Origin: an uncultured Phycisphaerales bacterium
Lineage (GTDB): Bacteria > Planctomycetota > Phycisphaerae > Sedimentisphaerales > Anaerobacaceae
Direction of reading: 5' to 3'
Assembly (NCBI GenBank): GCA_937927975.1
Contig: CALEZT010000085.1
Location: forward strand, 1 to 31,189
DNA length: 31,189 nt
Shown here: piece by piece, positions 8,360 to 15,876 of the stretch
Position numbering within the stretch: the first letter of the stretch is position 1
Layout: every line of letters starts with the position of its first letter
Translations under genes and position numbers: made by a program
The notes under the pieces: model-generated
The model's database searches: none
Seen by the model: only the letters and a program-made list of their open reading frames with translations
Told to the model about the DNA's origin: nothing

Positions 8360-10690
8360 ATGGATAAGCGTATTGTTGTGTTGCTGGCATTTGCTCTGAC
8401 CGTTCCCTGCGCGGCCAAGGTCTTGACGGTCGATGACGACGGACCTGCCGACTACCGAACGATCCAGGCGGCGATCGACGCTTCCTGGCACGGCGACACC
8501 GTCGTCGTCAAGCCGGGGACGTATCGTGAGCGGGTGGCCTTCAACGGCCGGCAGATCACCGTCCAAAGCGAAGATCCCTCCGATCCCGCGGTGGTGGCGG
8601 CGACGGTGATTTCCGCGAACGCTGTTGTGGGCGTCGTATTCGACTTCTCCGAGGGCGAGCAGTCCGTGCTGACGGGCTTCACCGTCACCGGCGCAGGCAT
8701 TCTCTGCGTCGCCAGCTCGCCCACGATCCGAGGCAACGTCATTCGCAACTGCAACGGGGTGGGGATCAAAGGGCAGAACGGCGCCAGGCCCACGATCCTC
8801 GGCAACGAGATCCGCGACAACACTCTCGAAGGCATCCACTCCTGCAGCGGTCTGATCCAGGGCAACATCCTCTCCGCCAACCGCGCCGGACTGGCCTACT
8901 GCAACGGCTCGATCCTGGGCAACGTGATCGCCGACAACCGGGACGCAGGCGGCCTGTACTCCTGCGAAGGCGAGATCGCCGACAATACGATCACCGGCAA
9001 CGACTCCGCCTCGCACGGCGGCGGTCTCTACCAGTGCGCCGGGGACATCCATCACAACCTCATCGCAGGCAATCGGGCCCTTCGCCAGGGCGGCGGCCTC
9101 CACAGTTGCACGAAGTCCATCTTCAGCAACACGATCGTCGGCAATCGCGCAGGCGAAGCCGGCGGCGGGATCAGCCAGTGCCGGGCTCTGGTATACGACA
9201 ATATTCTCGCCTTCAACGAAGCGCCCGTCGCAGGCGGTCTGCACGGCGAAGCGACGAACACCTACAACGCCTACTGGCTCAACGCCGGCGGCCATCTCGG
9301 AGGCGGCGCCCTTTCCGGACTGGGCGAGATCGTCGCGGATCCGCGGTTCGTCTCCAACGGGTACTGGGACGACCGAGGCACGGCGAGCACTGCCGACGAT
9401 TTGTGGAGTCTCGGAGACTACCATCTGCGGTCGCAGGCGGGCCGATGGGATGCCGGTGGTCGACGCTGGGTCTGTGACGCCGAAACGAGCTATTGCATCG
9501 ACGCAGGCAGACCCAACTCGAACTGGACGAGCGAACTTTGGCCCCACGGAAAGCGGATCAATCTCGGCGCCTACGGAGGGACGCCCGAGGCGAGCATGTC
9601 CTTGTCCGATCTGGGACGCCCTGCGGACCTGGACCACGACGAGAAGGTCGCGGATCGCGACTTGCTGCGGTTCTCGCAGGACTGGCTGACGCTGCGAAAC
9701 CCGGTGGCCGCGGACCTGGACCGAGTGGGCGACGTGAACTTCATCGACTTTGCGATCCTGGCGATGGACTGGCGGTCCGGCCCGGCGAGTCAGACATCTC
9801 CGATTCCGAGCCCGATGAGCTTCGCGACGCCGCCGTACGCGACGAGTCCCTACTCGATCGCCATGATCGCCACGACGGCCACCTCGACCGATGGGTCGGG
9901 TGTCGAGTACTACTTCGAAGATTTCCTCATGCCCACGATCAACAGCGGATGGCTGTCCTTCGGGCCCAACGAAGAGCCTCGCTGGGAGGATATCAACCTG
10001 ACGCCCCACAAGCAATACTGGTATCGGGTCAAGGCCCGCAACCAGGGCAACCAGTTGGAGACCGAATGGTCGGACCGGCTCAGCGCGATCACGCCTCTGG
10101 AGGATCGCACGGCCCCTGCGCCGAGTCCCATGACCTGGCAGACCGAGCCTCACAGAATCGCGGCCGGCACGATCCGGATGGTCGCGACGACCGCGACCGA
10201 CGACAGCGGCGTCGAGTACCTGTTCGAATGCACCTCGCATCCGGCCTACAGCAGCGACTGGCAGGATTCCGTCGCCTATGACGCGGTCGGCCTTGCCAAG
10301 GGATACTACACGTTCCGCGTTCGCGCCAGGGACAAGTCCCGCAGCGGCAACATGACCGACTGGTCTGCCCAGGTGGCGGTGGACCTGCTGCCTCCGACGC
10401 CCGATCCGATGACGTGGTCGACCGAGCCCACGGAAGTCCGCATCGGGACCGGCACGTTCGATTACTACGCGAAGATGACCGCCGCGGAGGCGACCGACGA
10501 CAGCGGAGACGTCGAGTACTTCTTCCAGTGCACGACGGAGTCCGGGTTCAGCAGCGGGTGGCAGAAGTCACGCGACTACAGCGTCAAGGTCGGTCGGAGC
10601 GGCCAGCGGCACCGGTTCCGCGTCAAGGCCCGCGATCTGTCCGCCAGCCGCAACGAGACCGCCTGGTCGAGCGAACTGCCGGCCAAGTAG
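8360..10690 (+). CDS. Secreted right-handed beta-helix protein with dockerin-like and Ig-like modules
   Basis: This 776-residue secreted protein has a signal peptide over residues 1-19 (cut after CAA). Residues about 20-400 begin with the pectate-lyase-like DDGPADYRTIQAAID motif and continue as parallel beta-helix coils (recurring GN-x-I-x-x-N). Residues about 420-472 contain two EF-hand-like segments (DLDHDEKVADRDLL and ADLDRVGDVNFIDF), each followed by D-W, as in planctomycete dockerin-like repeats. The C-terminus holds three divergent Ig/Fn3-like repeats of about 96-104 residues starting near 480, 584 and 680; each begins P-x-P-M-x-(F/W) and contains GVEY or DVEY followed by F. It probably binds or cleaves polysaccharide at the cell surface. 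No catalytic residues could be assigned. Confidence 0.85.
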   Translation: MDKRIVVLLAFALTVPCAAKVLTVDDDGPADYRTIQAAIDASWHGDTVVVKPGTYRERVAFNGRQITVQSEDPSDPAVVAATVISANAVVGVVFDFSEGEQSVLTGFTVTGAGILCVASSPTIRGNVIRNCNGVGIKGQNGARPTILGNEIRDNTLEGIHSCSGLIQGNILSANRAGLAYCNGSILGNVIADNRDAGGLYSCEGEIADNTITGNDSASHGGGLYQCAGDIHHNLIAGNRALRQGGGLHSCTKSIFSNTIVGNRAGEAGGGISQCRALVYDNILAFNEAPVAGGLHGEATNTYNAYWLNAGGHLGGGALSGLGEIVADPRFVSNGYWDDRGTASTADDLWSLGDYHLRSQAGRWDAGGRRWVCDAETSYCIDAGRPNSNWTSELWPHGKRINLGAYGGTPEASMSLSDLGRPADLDHDEKVADRDLLRFSQDWLTLRNPVAADLDRVGDVNFIDFAILAMDWRSGPASQTSPIPSPMSFATPPYATSPYSIAMIATTATSTDGSGVEYYFEDFLMPTINSGWLSFGPNEEPRWEDINLTPHKQYWYRVKARNQGNQLETEWSDRLSAITPLEDRTAPAPSPMTWQTEPHRIAAGTIRMVATTATDDSGVEYLFECTSHPAYSSDWQDSVAYDAVGLAKGYYTFRVRARDKSRSGNMTDWSAQVAVDLLPPTPDPMTWSTEPTEVRIGTGTFDYYAKMTAAEATDDSGDVEYFFQCTTESGFSSGWQKSRDYSVKVGRSGQRHRFRVKARDLSASRNETAWSSELPAK

Positions 10691-10821
10691 CGGCGCCGAC
10701 CTCATCCCGATCCGGACGGTTCTCCATCTCCACGGCGCGGAATGGCGGAGAATGCTGATTCCCTTTGGGTGGGCACCCCGGTACCATGTGCGTCATTTGA
10801 CTGATTCGGAGAATCGTTCAC

Positions 10822-11244
10822 GTGGTCACGACGCATTGGGAACTATTCCCGCACCCGGCGGACATCGGGATTCGCGGCCTGGGGCCGACGAAGGAGGCGG
10901 CCTTTGCGCAGGCTGCGATCGCATTGACCGCGGTCATCACCGATCCTGCGAAAGTCGAGCCCCGCGAGGTCGTTGAGATCGTCTGTCGCGAGGACGATGA
11001 CGAGCTGCTCTTCATGAGTTGGCTCAGTTCCTTGTTGTACGAGATGGACACCCGAGGGATGCTGTTCAGTCGTTTCGAGATTGAGCCGATCGCAGGCGGT
11101 CTGCGGGCCCTCGCCTGGGGCGAACGGGTCGATATCGACCGACACGAGCCGGCGGTCGAAGTCAAGGCCGCCACCTACGCCGGTCTGAGGGTTGAAAAGG
11201 ACGAAGCCGGCGCCTGGCTGGCCCAGTGCATTGTCGATGTGTAG
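10822..11244 (+). CDS. Archease, RtcB activator
   Basis: This 140-residue archease is the small metal-binding protein that promotes guanylation and turnover of the RNA ligase RtcB. Family features are the N-terminal HPADIGIRGLG, the acidic DDDELLFMSWLSSLLYEMD segment and the terminal CIVDV that ends at the stop. Translation starts at GTG 10822, with GGAGA about 10 bases upstream; no in-frame ATG fits better. The rtcB gene begins 49 bases downstream on the same strand, the classical partnership, so the two are likely co-transcribed. The length is typical of the family. Confidence 0.95.
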   Translation: MVTTHWELFPHPADIGIRGLGPTKEAAFAQAAIALTAVITDPAKVEPREVVEIVCREDDDELLFMSWLSSLLYEMDTRGMLFSRFEIEPIAGGLRALAWGERVDIDRHEPAVEVKAATYAGLRVEKDEAGAWLAQCIVDV

Positions 11245-11254
11245 GAAGAAAGCA

Positions 11255-11277
11255 CGAAGTTCGAATTTCGAACTTCG
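11255..11277. repeat. Perfect 23-base palindrome between archease and rtcB
   Basis: Two 11-bp arms (11255-11265 and 11267-11277) flank a single central T. The arms are built of CGAAGTTCGAA. The same CGAA/TTCG wording recurs in the larger inverted repeat at 23187-23340. It may form a hairpin in the archease-rtcB transcript or belong to a dispersed repeat family. Confidence 0.75.
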
Positions 11278-11293
11278 AATTTGGAGTCTATGA

Positions 11294-12724
11294 ATGTTCG
11301 CCCAAAAGCCGCAAAAGCAGGCCGAAGCCCAATGGCGGATCGAACCGGTCGATAGGATGAGAGTGCCTGTGGTCGTCTTCGCGGATGACGAATTGATCCG
11401 TGAGATGGATGAGCAGGTCTACCAACAGGCGGCCAACGTCGCGGCGCTGCCGGGAATTGTGAAGGCCTCGTATGCCATGGCGGACGCGCACTGGGGTTAC
11501 GGCTTCCCCATCGGAGGCGTCGCGGCTTTCGATCCCGACGCAGGCGGGATCATCTCGGCCGGCGGCGTCGGCTTCGACATTTCCTGCGGCGTGCGGGCCC
11601 TTCGTACAGGCCTGACGTACGACCAGGTCCAGGGCAAAGAAAAGGAACTGGCGGACGTCCTGGCCCGGCGGGTCCCCGCGGGCGTCGGCAGCGAAGGCAA
11701 GCTCAGACTCTTCTCGCTCGAAATGGACGAGATGCTCACCGGCGGCGCCCTCTGGGCGGTCGAGCAGGGCTACGGCACCCGCACCGACCTCAAGTACATC
11801 GAGGAGAACGGCCGAATGCCCGGCGCCGAGCCGCGATATGTCTCCGACCACGCCAAGCAGCGACAGGAGAAGGAGGTCGGCACGCTCGGCTCGGGCAACC
11901 ACTATCTGGAGGTGCAGCGCGTCACGGCGGTCTACGACGAGAACATCGGCAAAGCCTTCGGCTTGGCCCTCAACGACATCGTGGTGATGATCCACTGCGG
12001 CTCGCGGGGCCTTGGCCACCAGATCGCGACGGACTTCGCGCCCAAGATGATCAAGGCCGCCAAGGAGAACGGTTTGGAACTTGCCGATCGGGAGTTGGCC
12101 TGCGCCCCGATCAAGTCCGACGTGGGCCGGCAGTACTACGGCGCGATGTGCGCCGGGATCAACTGCGCCCTGGCCAATCGGCAGGTCCTCACGCACCTGA
12201 CGCGCGAGGCCTTCGCCCAGCTCTTTCCCCGCGCGGAGGTGACGCTGCTCTACGACGTTTCGCACAACACCTGCAAGGTGGAGGAGCATGAAGTCGACGG
12301 CAAGCGAAAGAAGCTCTACGTCCATCGCAAAGGCGCAACGCGGGCTTTCGGACCCGAACATCCGTCGCTCCCGGAGGACTTCAAGCTGGTCGGCCAGCCC
12401 GTCCTGATCGGCGGCACGATGGGCACCGCCTCCTACATCCTGGCAGGCACGAGAGAAGGCATGAACCTGGCTTTCGGCTCGTGTTGTCACGGGGCCGGCC
12501 GGGCCATGAGCCGCACCGCAGCGACCAAGCGATGGCATGGCAAGGACGTCATGATGCACCTGGCCCAGAAGGGCATCGTCATCCGAGGCTCGTCCATGCG
12601 AGGGATCGCCGAGGAGGCTCCCGGCGCGTACAAGGACGTCAGCGTCGTCGTGGAATCCACGGAGAGAGCCGGCCTGGCGAAAAAGGTCGCCCACCTGGAG
12701 CCGTTGATCTGCGTGAAGGGCTGA
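11294..12724 (+). CDS. rtcB: RNA-splicing ligase RtcB (3'-phosphate/5'-OH ligase)
   Basis: This 476-residue RtcB joins 2',3'-cyclic phosphate or 3'-phosphate RNA ends to 5'-OH ends using GTP and Mn2+. The metal and catalytic residues are all visible: C98 in FDISCGVRAL, N202-H203 in GSGNHYLEV, H234 in HCGSRGLGH, H324 in DVSHNTCK, and the guanylated His H399 in SCCHGAGRAM. From memory C98, N202, H203 and H234 carry the same numbers as in Pyrococcus horikoshii RtcB, with the last two His shifted by five. The start has GGAG at a 7-base spacing. Together with archease it forms an RNA repair or tRNA-healing unit. Downstream lies the REP/RAYT island. Confidence 0.97.
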   Translation: MFAQKPQKQAEAQWRIEPVDRMRVPVVVFADDELIREMDEQVYQQAANVAALPGIVKASYAMADAHWGYGFPIGGVAAFDPDAGGIISAGGVGFDISCGVRALRTGLTYDQVQGKEKELADVLARRVPAGVGSEGKLRLFSLEMDEMLTGGALWAVEQGYGTRTDLKYIEENGRMPGAEPRYVSDHAKQRQEKEVGTLGSGNHYLEVQRVTAVYDENIGKAFGLALNDIVVMIHCGSRGLGHQIATDFAPKMIKAAKENGLELADRELACAPIKSDVGRQYYGAMCAGINCALANRQVLTHLTREAFAQLFPRAEVTLLYDVSHNTCKVEEHEVDGKRKKLYVHRKGATRAFGPEHPSLPEDFKLVGQPVLIGGTMGTASYILAGTREGMNLAFGSCCHGAGRAMSRTAATKRWHGKDVMMHLAQKGIVIRGSSMRGIAEEAPGAYKDVSVVVESTERAGLAKKVAHLEPLICVKG

Positions 12725-12776
12725 CCAGCGGCTGCCCGTGCGTCTGAAACGGGTCGCCAGCCCTCTCCATTCGCCA

Positions 12777-12840
12777 GAGCCATCGACAAGCTCCGAAGAC
12801 TGCGCTTGTCGCTGCCACCCGATCTTTGAGGGGGGACTGT
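12777..12840 (-). repeat. REP-like element A1 (left pair, outer)
   Basis: This 64-base element is repeated at 13621-13684 with four mismatches. It contains an 8-bp perfect stem, CGACAAGC/GCTTGTCG, with a 12-base loop, next to the tail CTGCCACCC. On the minus strand the tail reads GGGTGGCAG, so a GTGG tetranucleotide precedes the hairpin, as in REP elements recognised by RAYT proteins. Confidence 0.8.
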
Positions 12841-12914
12841 CTCCATGTAGTGCCGCAGCCCATCGTGAAGGCAGCCGATGATGCGGCAGCACATGTGACC
12901 AGTCCAAGCTCCAC

Positions 12915-12950
12915 GTTCGGGTGGCAGCGACAAACGAAGTTTGTCGATGG
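12915..12950 (+). repeat. REP-like element B1 (left pair, inner)
   Basis: This is an inverted relative of A1: GGGTGGCAG precedes an 8-bp perfect stem, CGACAAAC/GTTTGTCG, with a GAA loop, followed by ATGG. It recurs at 13739-13774 with 34 of 36 matches. A1 and B1 face each other, giving a BIME-like inverted pair 55 bases upstream of the RAYT gene. Confidence 0.8.
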
Positions 12951-13005
12951 TTCCAGGGACGGACAAAGCTTGTCTTTGCAGCAAATCCAGCGATAGAATA
13001 GTGCC

Positions 13006-13572
13006 ATGCTCAACGGCGAGAGGTACACAAAGCGATGTCAACGGTGGGATCTGCCCGGCCATGCGCACGCGTTGACCTTCGGCTGTTACCGCGGCCGAGC
13101 GTTTCTCTCCAGAGAGCGGACCTGTCGTTACCTGGTCGATGCGATCGTCGCCGCCAGGGCAAAGCATGATTTCGATCTCTGGGGCTATGTCTTCATGCCC
13201 AATCATGTGCACCTCGTGACTCATCCTCGTCGCGAGCCGTATTCCATCGGCGAGATCTTGCGCTCGATCAAGCAGCCGGTCTCGCGTCGGGCCATTGACT
13301 ATCTCTTGCAGAGCAATCCCGCTGGGCTCAGACTCCTGGCAACCGGCGAACGCAGCCGGCTCTACCGCTTCTGGCAAAAGGGCGGCGGGTACGACAGGAA
13401 TATCACCAAGACCGAAAAGCTCATCGAGGTCGTGCGATACATTCACAACAACCCGGTCCGCAAGGAACTGGTTGCGGCGTCCGAGGAATGGCGGTTCTCC
13501 AGTGCGGCCGATTGGCACGCCGGTGGACCAGGTCCGATCCCGATCGATTTCGACAGCGTCCCTTCGTATTGA
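13006..13572 (+). CDS. REP-associated tyrosine transposase (RAYT, Y1_Tnp family)
   Basis: This 188-residue HUH-type single-strand DNA nuclease is of the IS200/IS605-like TnpA_REP family. The HUH motif is H67-V-H69 in MPNHVHLV, and the catalytic Tyr is Y145 in VVRYIHNNPVRK. The family also shows F-W-Q-K-G-G-G-Y-D near residues 122-130. RAYTs bind and cleave REP hairpins preceded by a GTAG/GTGG tetranucleotide and are thought to spread them. That fits the context here: one inverted REP pair lies upstream and one downstream. There is no accessory TnpB and no cargo. The ribosome site is weak, suggesting low expression. The gene is intact and full length. Confidence 0.93.
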   Translation: MLNGERYTKRCQRWDLPGHAHALTFGCYRGRAFLSRERTCRYLVDAIVAARAKHDFDLWGYVFMPNHVHLVTHPRREPYSIGEILRSIKQPVSRRAIDYLLQSNPAGLRLLATGERSRLYRFWQKGGGYDRNITKTEKLIEVVRYIHNNPVRKELVAASEEWRFSSAADWHAGGPGPIPIDFDSVPSY

Positions 13573-13620
13573 GTATTCATCCGATGGCAACTCTCCTCAC
13601 AGACGCTTGTCCGTCCGAGG

Positions 13621-13684
13621 GAGCCATCGACAAGCTCCGAAGACTCCGCTTGTCGCTGCCACCCGATCTTGGAAGGCGGACTGT
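13621..13684 (-). repeat. REP-like element A2 (right pair, inner)
   Basis: Second copy of the 64-base element, 60 of 64 identical to A1. The 8-bp stem CGACAAGC/GCTTGTCG is kept and the loop differs by one base. It begins 48 bases after the RAYT stop codon, in the same orientation as A1. Confidence 0.8.
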
Positions 13685-13738
13685 TCGTCAGAGTGGTCAG
13701 GGGCCAGCCTGGGTTTCGTAACAGGGTCAGAACTCCAG

Positions 13739-13774
13739 GTTCGGGTGGCATCGATAAACGAAGTTTGTCGATGG
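13739..13774 (+). repeat. REP-like element B2 (right pair, outer)
   Basis: Second copy of the B element. Two differences from B1 change the 5' stem arm to CGATAAAC, so it pairs with GTTTGTCG through a G-T wobble while the fold is kept. It forms an inverted pair with A2, mirroring the arrangement upstream of the RAYT gene. Confidence 0.8.
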
Positions 13775-13848
13775 TCTTCTTGGACGTATGACCGCCTCCG
13801 GTTAGTGACCGCCTGCCGCCGGAGACGCCAACAATGGCCGCACTTCCC

Positions 13849-13877
13849 TTGCGGGGGCAATAATTGGCGGGTAGAAT
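13849..13877 (+). promoter_or_regulatory. Candidate promoter for the carbohydrate operon
   Basis: TTGCGG (13849-13854) and TAGAAT (13872-13877) are separated by 17 bases. It lies after the REP island and about 90 bases before the first gene of the operon. Confidence 0.5.
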
Positions 13878-13968
13878 CCGTCTTTCGGTTACGGGGGATC
13901 GGCGCGTAAGGGTGGGGCCCCGGCACGGCGTGTCGGGCCCGGATAGTGGTTCAGAAAGGAGCATCGCG

Positions 13969-15837
13969 ATGCAGTCACGCTTGTCAGCACTCACTGTCGG
14001 CATTCTGTCGGCGATTCTTGCCGTCACGGCGTTCGGGGCTGAGCCTCTGGCGACGATTACCGTCGAGGCGGGGCCTCACGCCCGTATGGACACGCCCGTC
14101 TCCATCTCGCTGGCGACGGTGCCTCAGGCGGTGCAGGGGCTGTCTTTGTCGTTGCAGGAGGTCCGAGGGGCCGACCGCGTGACGGTCCCGGCCCAGATCG
14201 AGCAGGGCTGGACGCCCAAGCTGCACTGGATCGTCGCAGGGACGTTGCCCGCCGGGCAGACGCGGACTTATGAGCTGGTCGCCGGCGAGGCCAGGGCAGA
14301 GCGGGTGGTCAGGGCCGCCCAGGACGACAAGTTCCTGGTGGTCAGCGTGGGCGACGCCAAGGTGCTGCAATACCATCACGCGATGTGGCCTGCTCCCAAG
14401 GGAGTCGCCAGAATCCCGGATGCCAGGCTGCCTCTATACGATCACAGCGCGTTCATCCATCCCCTGTGGTCGCCCAAGGGCAACGTGCTGACCGATATCA
14501 ATCCGCCGGACCATCTGCACCACATGGGCATCTGGATGCCCTGGACGCACACGAAATACGAGGGCAGGATGGTCGATTTCTGGAATGTCGGCGACGGGAC
14601 CGGAACCGTTCGATTTTCGAAGTTCTTGGGCACGACCACCGGACCGGTCTTCGGCGGGTTCCAGGCTGAGCAGGATCACGTGGCCCTCAAGACCTCCAAG
14701 GGCGAGCAGACGATCCTCAAGGAAGTCTGGGACGTTCGCGTGTACAACGTGGGCGGGCCCGAGAAGGGCTACTGGCTGGTGGATTTCCAATCGACGCAGC
14801 GTTGCGTGGCCGAGCTGCCGCTGATCCAGGACGAGTACCGCTACGGCGGACTGGGCTACCGCGCGACCCGCCAGTGGAAAGGCCCCGAGGCGGACTACCT
14901 GACCAGCGAGGGCAAGACCCGCAAGGACGGCAACGGCACGCGGGCTCGCTGGGCCGACAGTTATGGCCAGATCGACGGCCAGTGGGAAGGCGTGACCTTC
15001 TTCAGCAATCCCAGGAACTTCCGGCACCCCGAGCCGATGCGTCTGTGGCCCGAGCCAACCAACCACATCTTCTTCAACTTCTGCCCATCGGTGGCGGGCG
15101 AATGGGAAATGAAGCCCGGCGAGGACCACGTGTTCCGCTATCGCTGGTACGTCCACGAGGGCAAGCCCGACGTCGAGCAGATCGAGCGGATCTGGCGGGA
15201 TTACGCCGAGCCGCCGCAGGTGAAGGTCCAGTTCAAGAAGCCCGCCAACGCGATCACGCTCTTCGACGGCAAGGACTTCTCCCAGTTTCAGAGGCAGGGC
15301 GGCGGCCAGATCGGCTGGAAGATCGCCGACGGCGAAATGCAGATCGTGCCCAAGTCGGGCAGCATCATGACCCAGCGGGACTTCAAGGATTTCATGCTGC
15401 ACGCGGAGTTCAAGACGCCTGTGCTTCCCGAAAGCGTCAAGGGCCAGGGCCGGGGCAACAGCGGCATCTACATCCAGCAGCGGTATGAGATCCAGATCCT
15501 CGATTCCTTCGGCCTGGAGCCCAAGAACAACGAGTGCGCGAGCATCTACACGTTCAAGGCCCCCGACCAGAACGTCTGCGCCAAACCGGGCGAATGGCAG
15601 AGCTACGACATCCTGTTCCGCGCCGCCCGCTACGGCGAGAAGGACGGCAAGCCCGTCAAGGTGCAGAACGCCCGAATCACGTTGTTCCATAATGGCGTGC
15701 TGGTTCACAACGACGTCGAGGTCCCGAACAAGACCGGCGCCGGCCAGCCGGAAGGGCCCCAGCCCCGTCCGATCCTGCTCCAGGACCACGACAACGCGGT
15801 CAGCTTCCGCAACCTCTGGATCGTGCCGTTGGATTGA
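13969..15837 (+). CDS. Secreted DUF6807 (PmoA-like) / DUF1080 (3-keto-disaccharide hydrolase) fusion
   Basis: This 622-residue exported protein has a signal peptide over residues 1-24 (cut after FGA). Residues about 25-410 are a DUF6807 (PmoA-like) domain, recognised by HPLWSPKGNVLTD followed by DHLHHMGIW and DFWNVG. Residues about 425-622 are a DUF1080 domain (ITLFDGKDFSQF, GRGNSGIYIQQRYEIQILDSFG, near-terminal SFRNLWIVP), a lectin-like jelly roll; characterised relatives hydrolyse 3-keto-disaccharides or glucosides. The start has AAAGGAG at 7-base spacing. It is followed after 39 bases by a GH10 gene and then an oxidoreductase. Domain calls are firm; the role in 3-keto-glycoside breakdown is inferred from the domain and the oxidoreductase neighbour. 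Confidence 0.88.
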   Translation: MQSRLSALTVGILSAILAVTAFGAEPLATITVEAGPHARMDTPVSISLATVPQAVQGLSLSLQEVRGADRVTVPAQIEQGWTPKLHWIVAGTLPAGQTRTYELVAGEARAERVVRAAQDDKFLVVSVGDAKVLQYHHAMWPAPKGVARIPDARLPLYDHSAFIHPLWSPKGNVLTDINPPDHLHHMGIWMPWTHTKYEGRMVDFWNVGDGTGTVRFSKFLGTTTGPVFGGFQAEQDHVALKTSKGEQTILKEVWDVRVYNVGGPEKGYWLVDFQSTQRCVAELPLIQDEYRYGGLGYRATRQWKGPEADYLTSEGKTRKDGNGTRARWADSYGQIDGQWEGVTFFSNPRNFRHPEPMRLWPEPTNHIFFNFCPSVAGEWEMKPGEDHVFRYRWYVHEGKPDVEQIERIWRDYAEPPQVKVQFKKPANAITLFDGKDFSQFQRQGGGQIGWKIADGEMQIVPKSGSIMTQRDFKDFMLHAEFKTPVLPESVKGQGRGNSGIYIQQRYEIQILDSFGLEPKNNECASIYTFKAPDQNVCAKPGEWQSYDILFRAARYGEKDGKPVKVQNARITLFHNGVLVHNDVEVPNKTGAGQPEGPQPRPILLQDHDNAVSFRNLWIVPLD

Positions 15838-15876
15838 TGAAGGATGATGGATGATTGATGATTGGAGAGGCATGCC

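Noticed and set aside
8234..10240. Open frame of 668 codons on the minus strand opposite the beta-helix gene
   Set aside because: Composition is low-complexity Val/Asp/Arg/Gly without motifs; the plus-strand gene has signal peptide, promoter and domains.
15837..15870. Short GATGATT-type repetitive stretch before the GH10 gene
   Set aside because: Too short and degenerate to call a repeat element; it may simply be the leader with its ribosome site.
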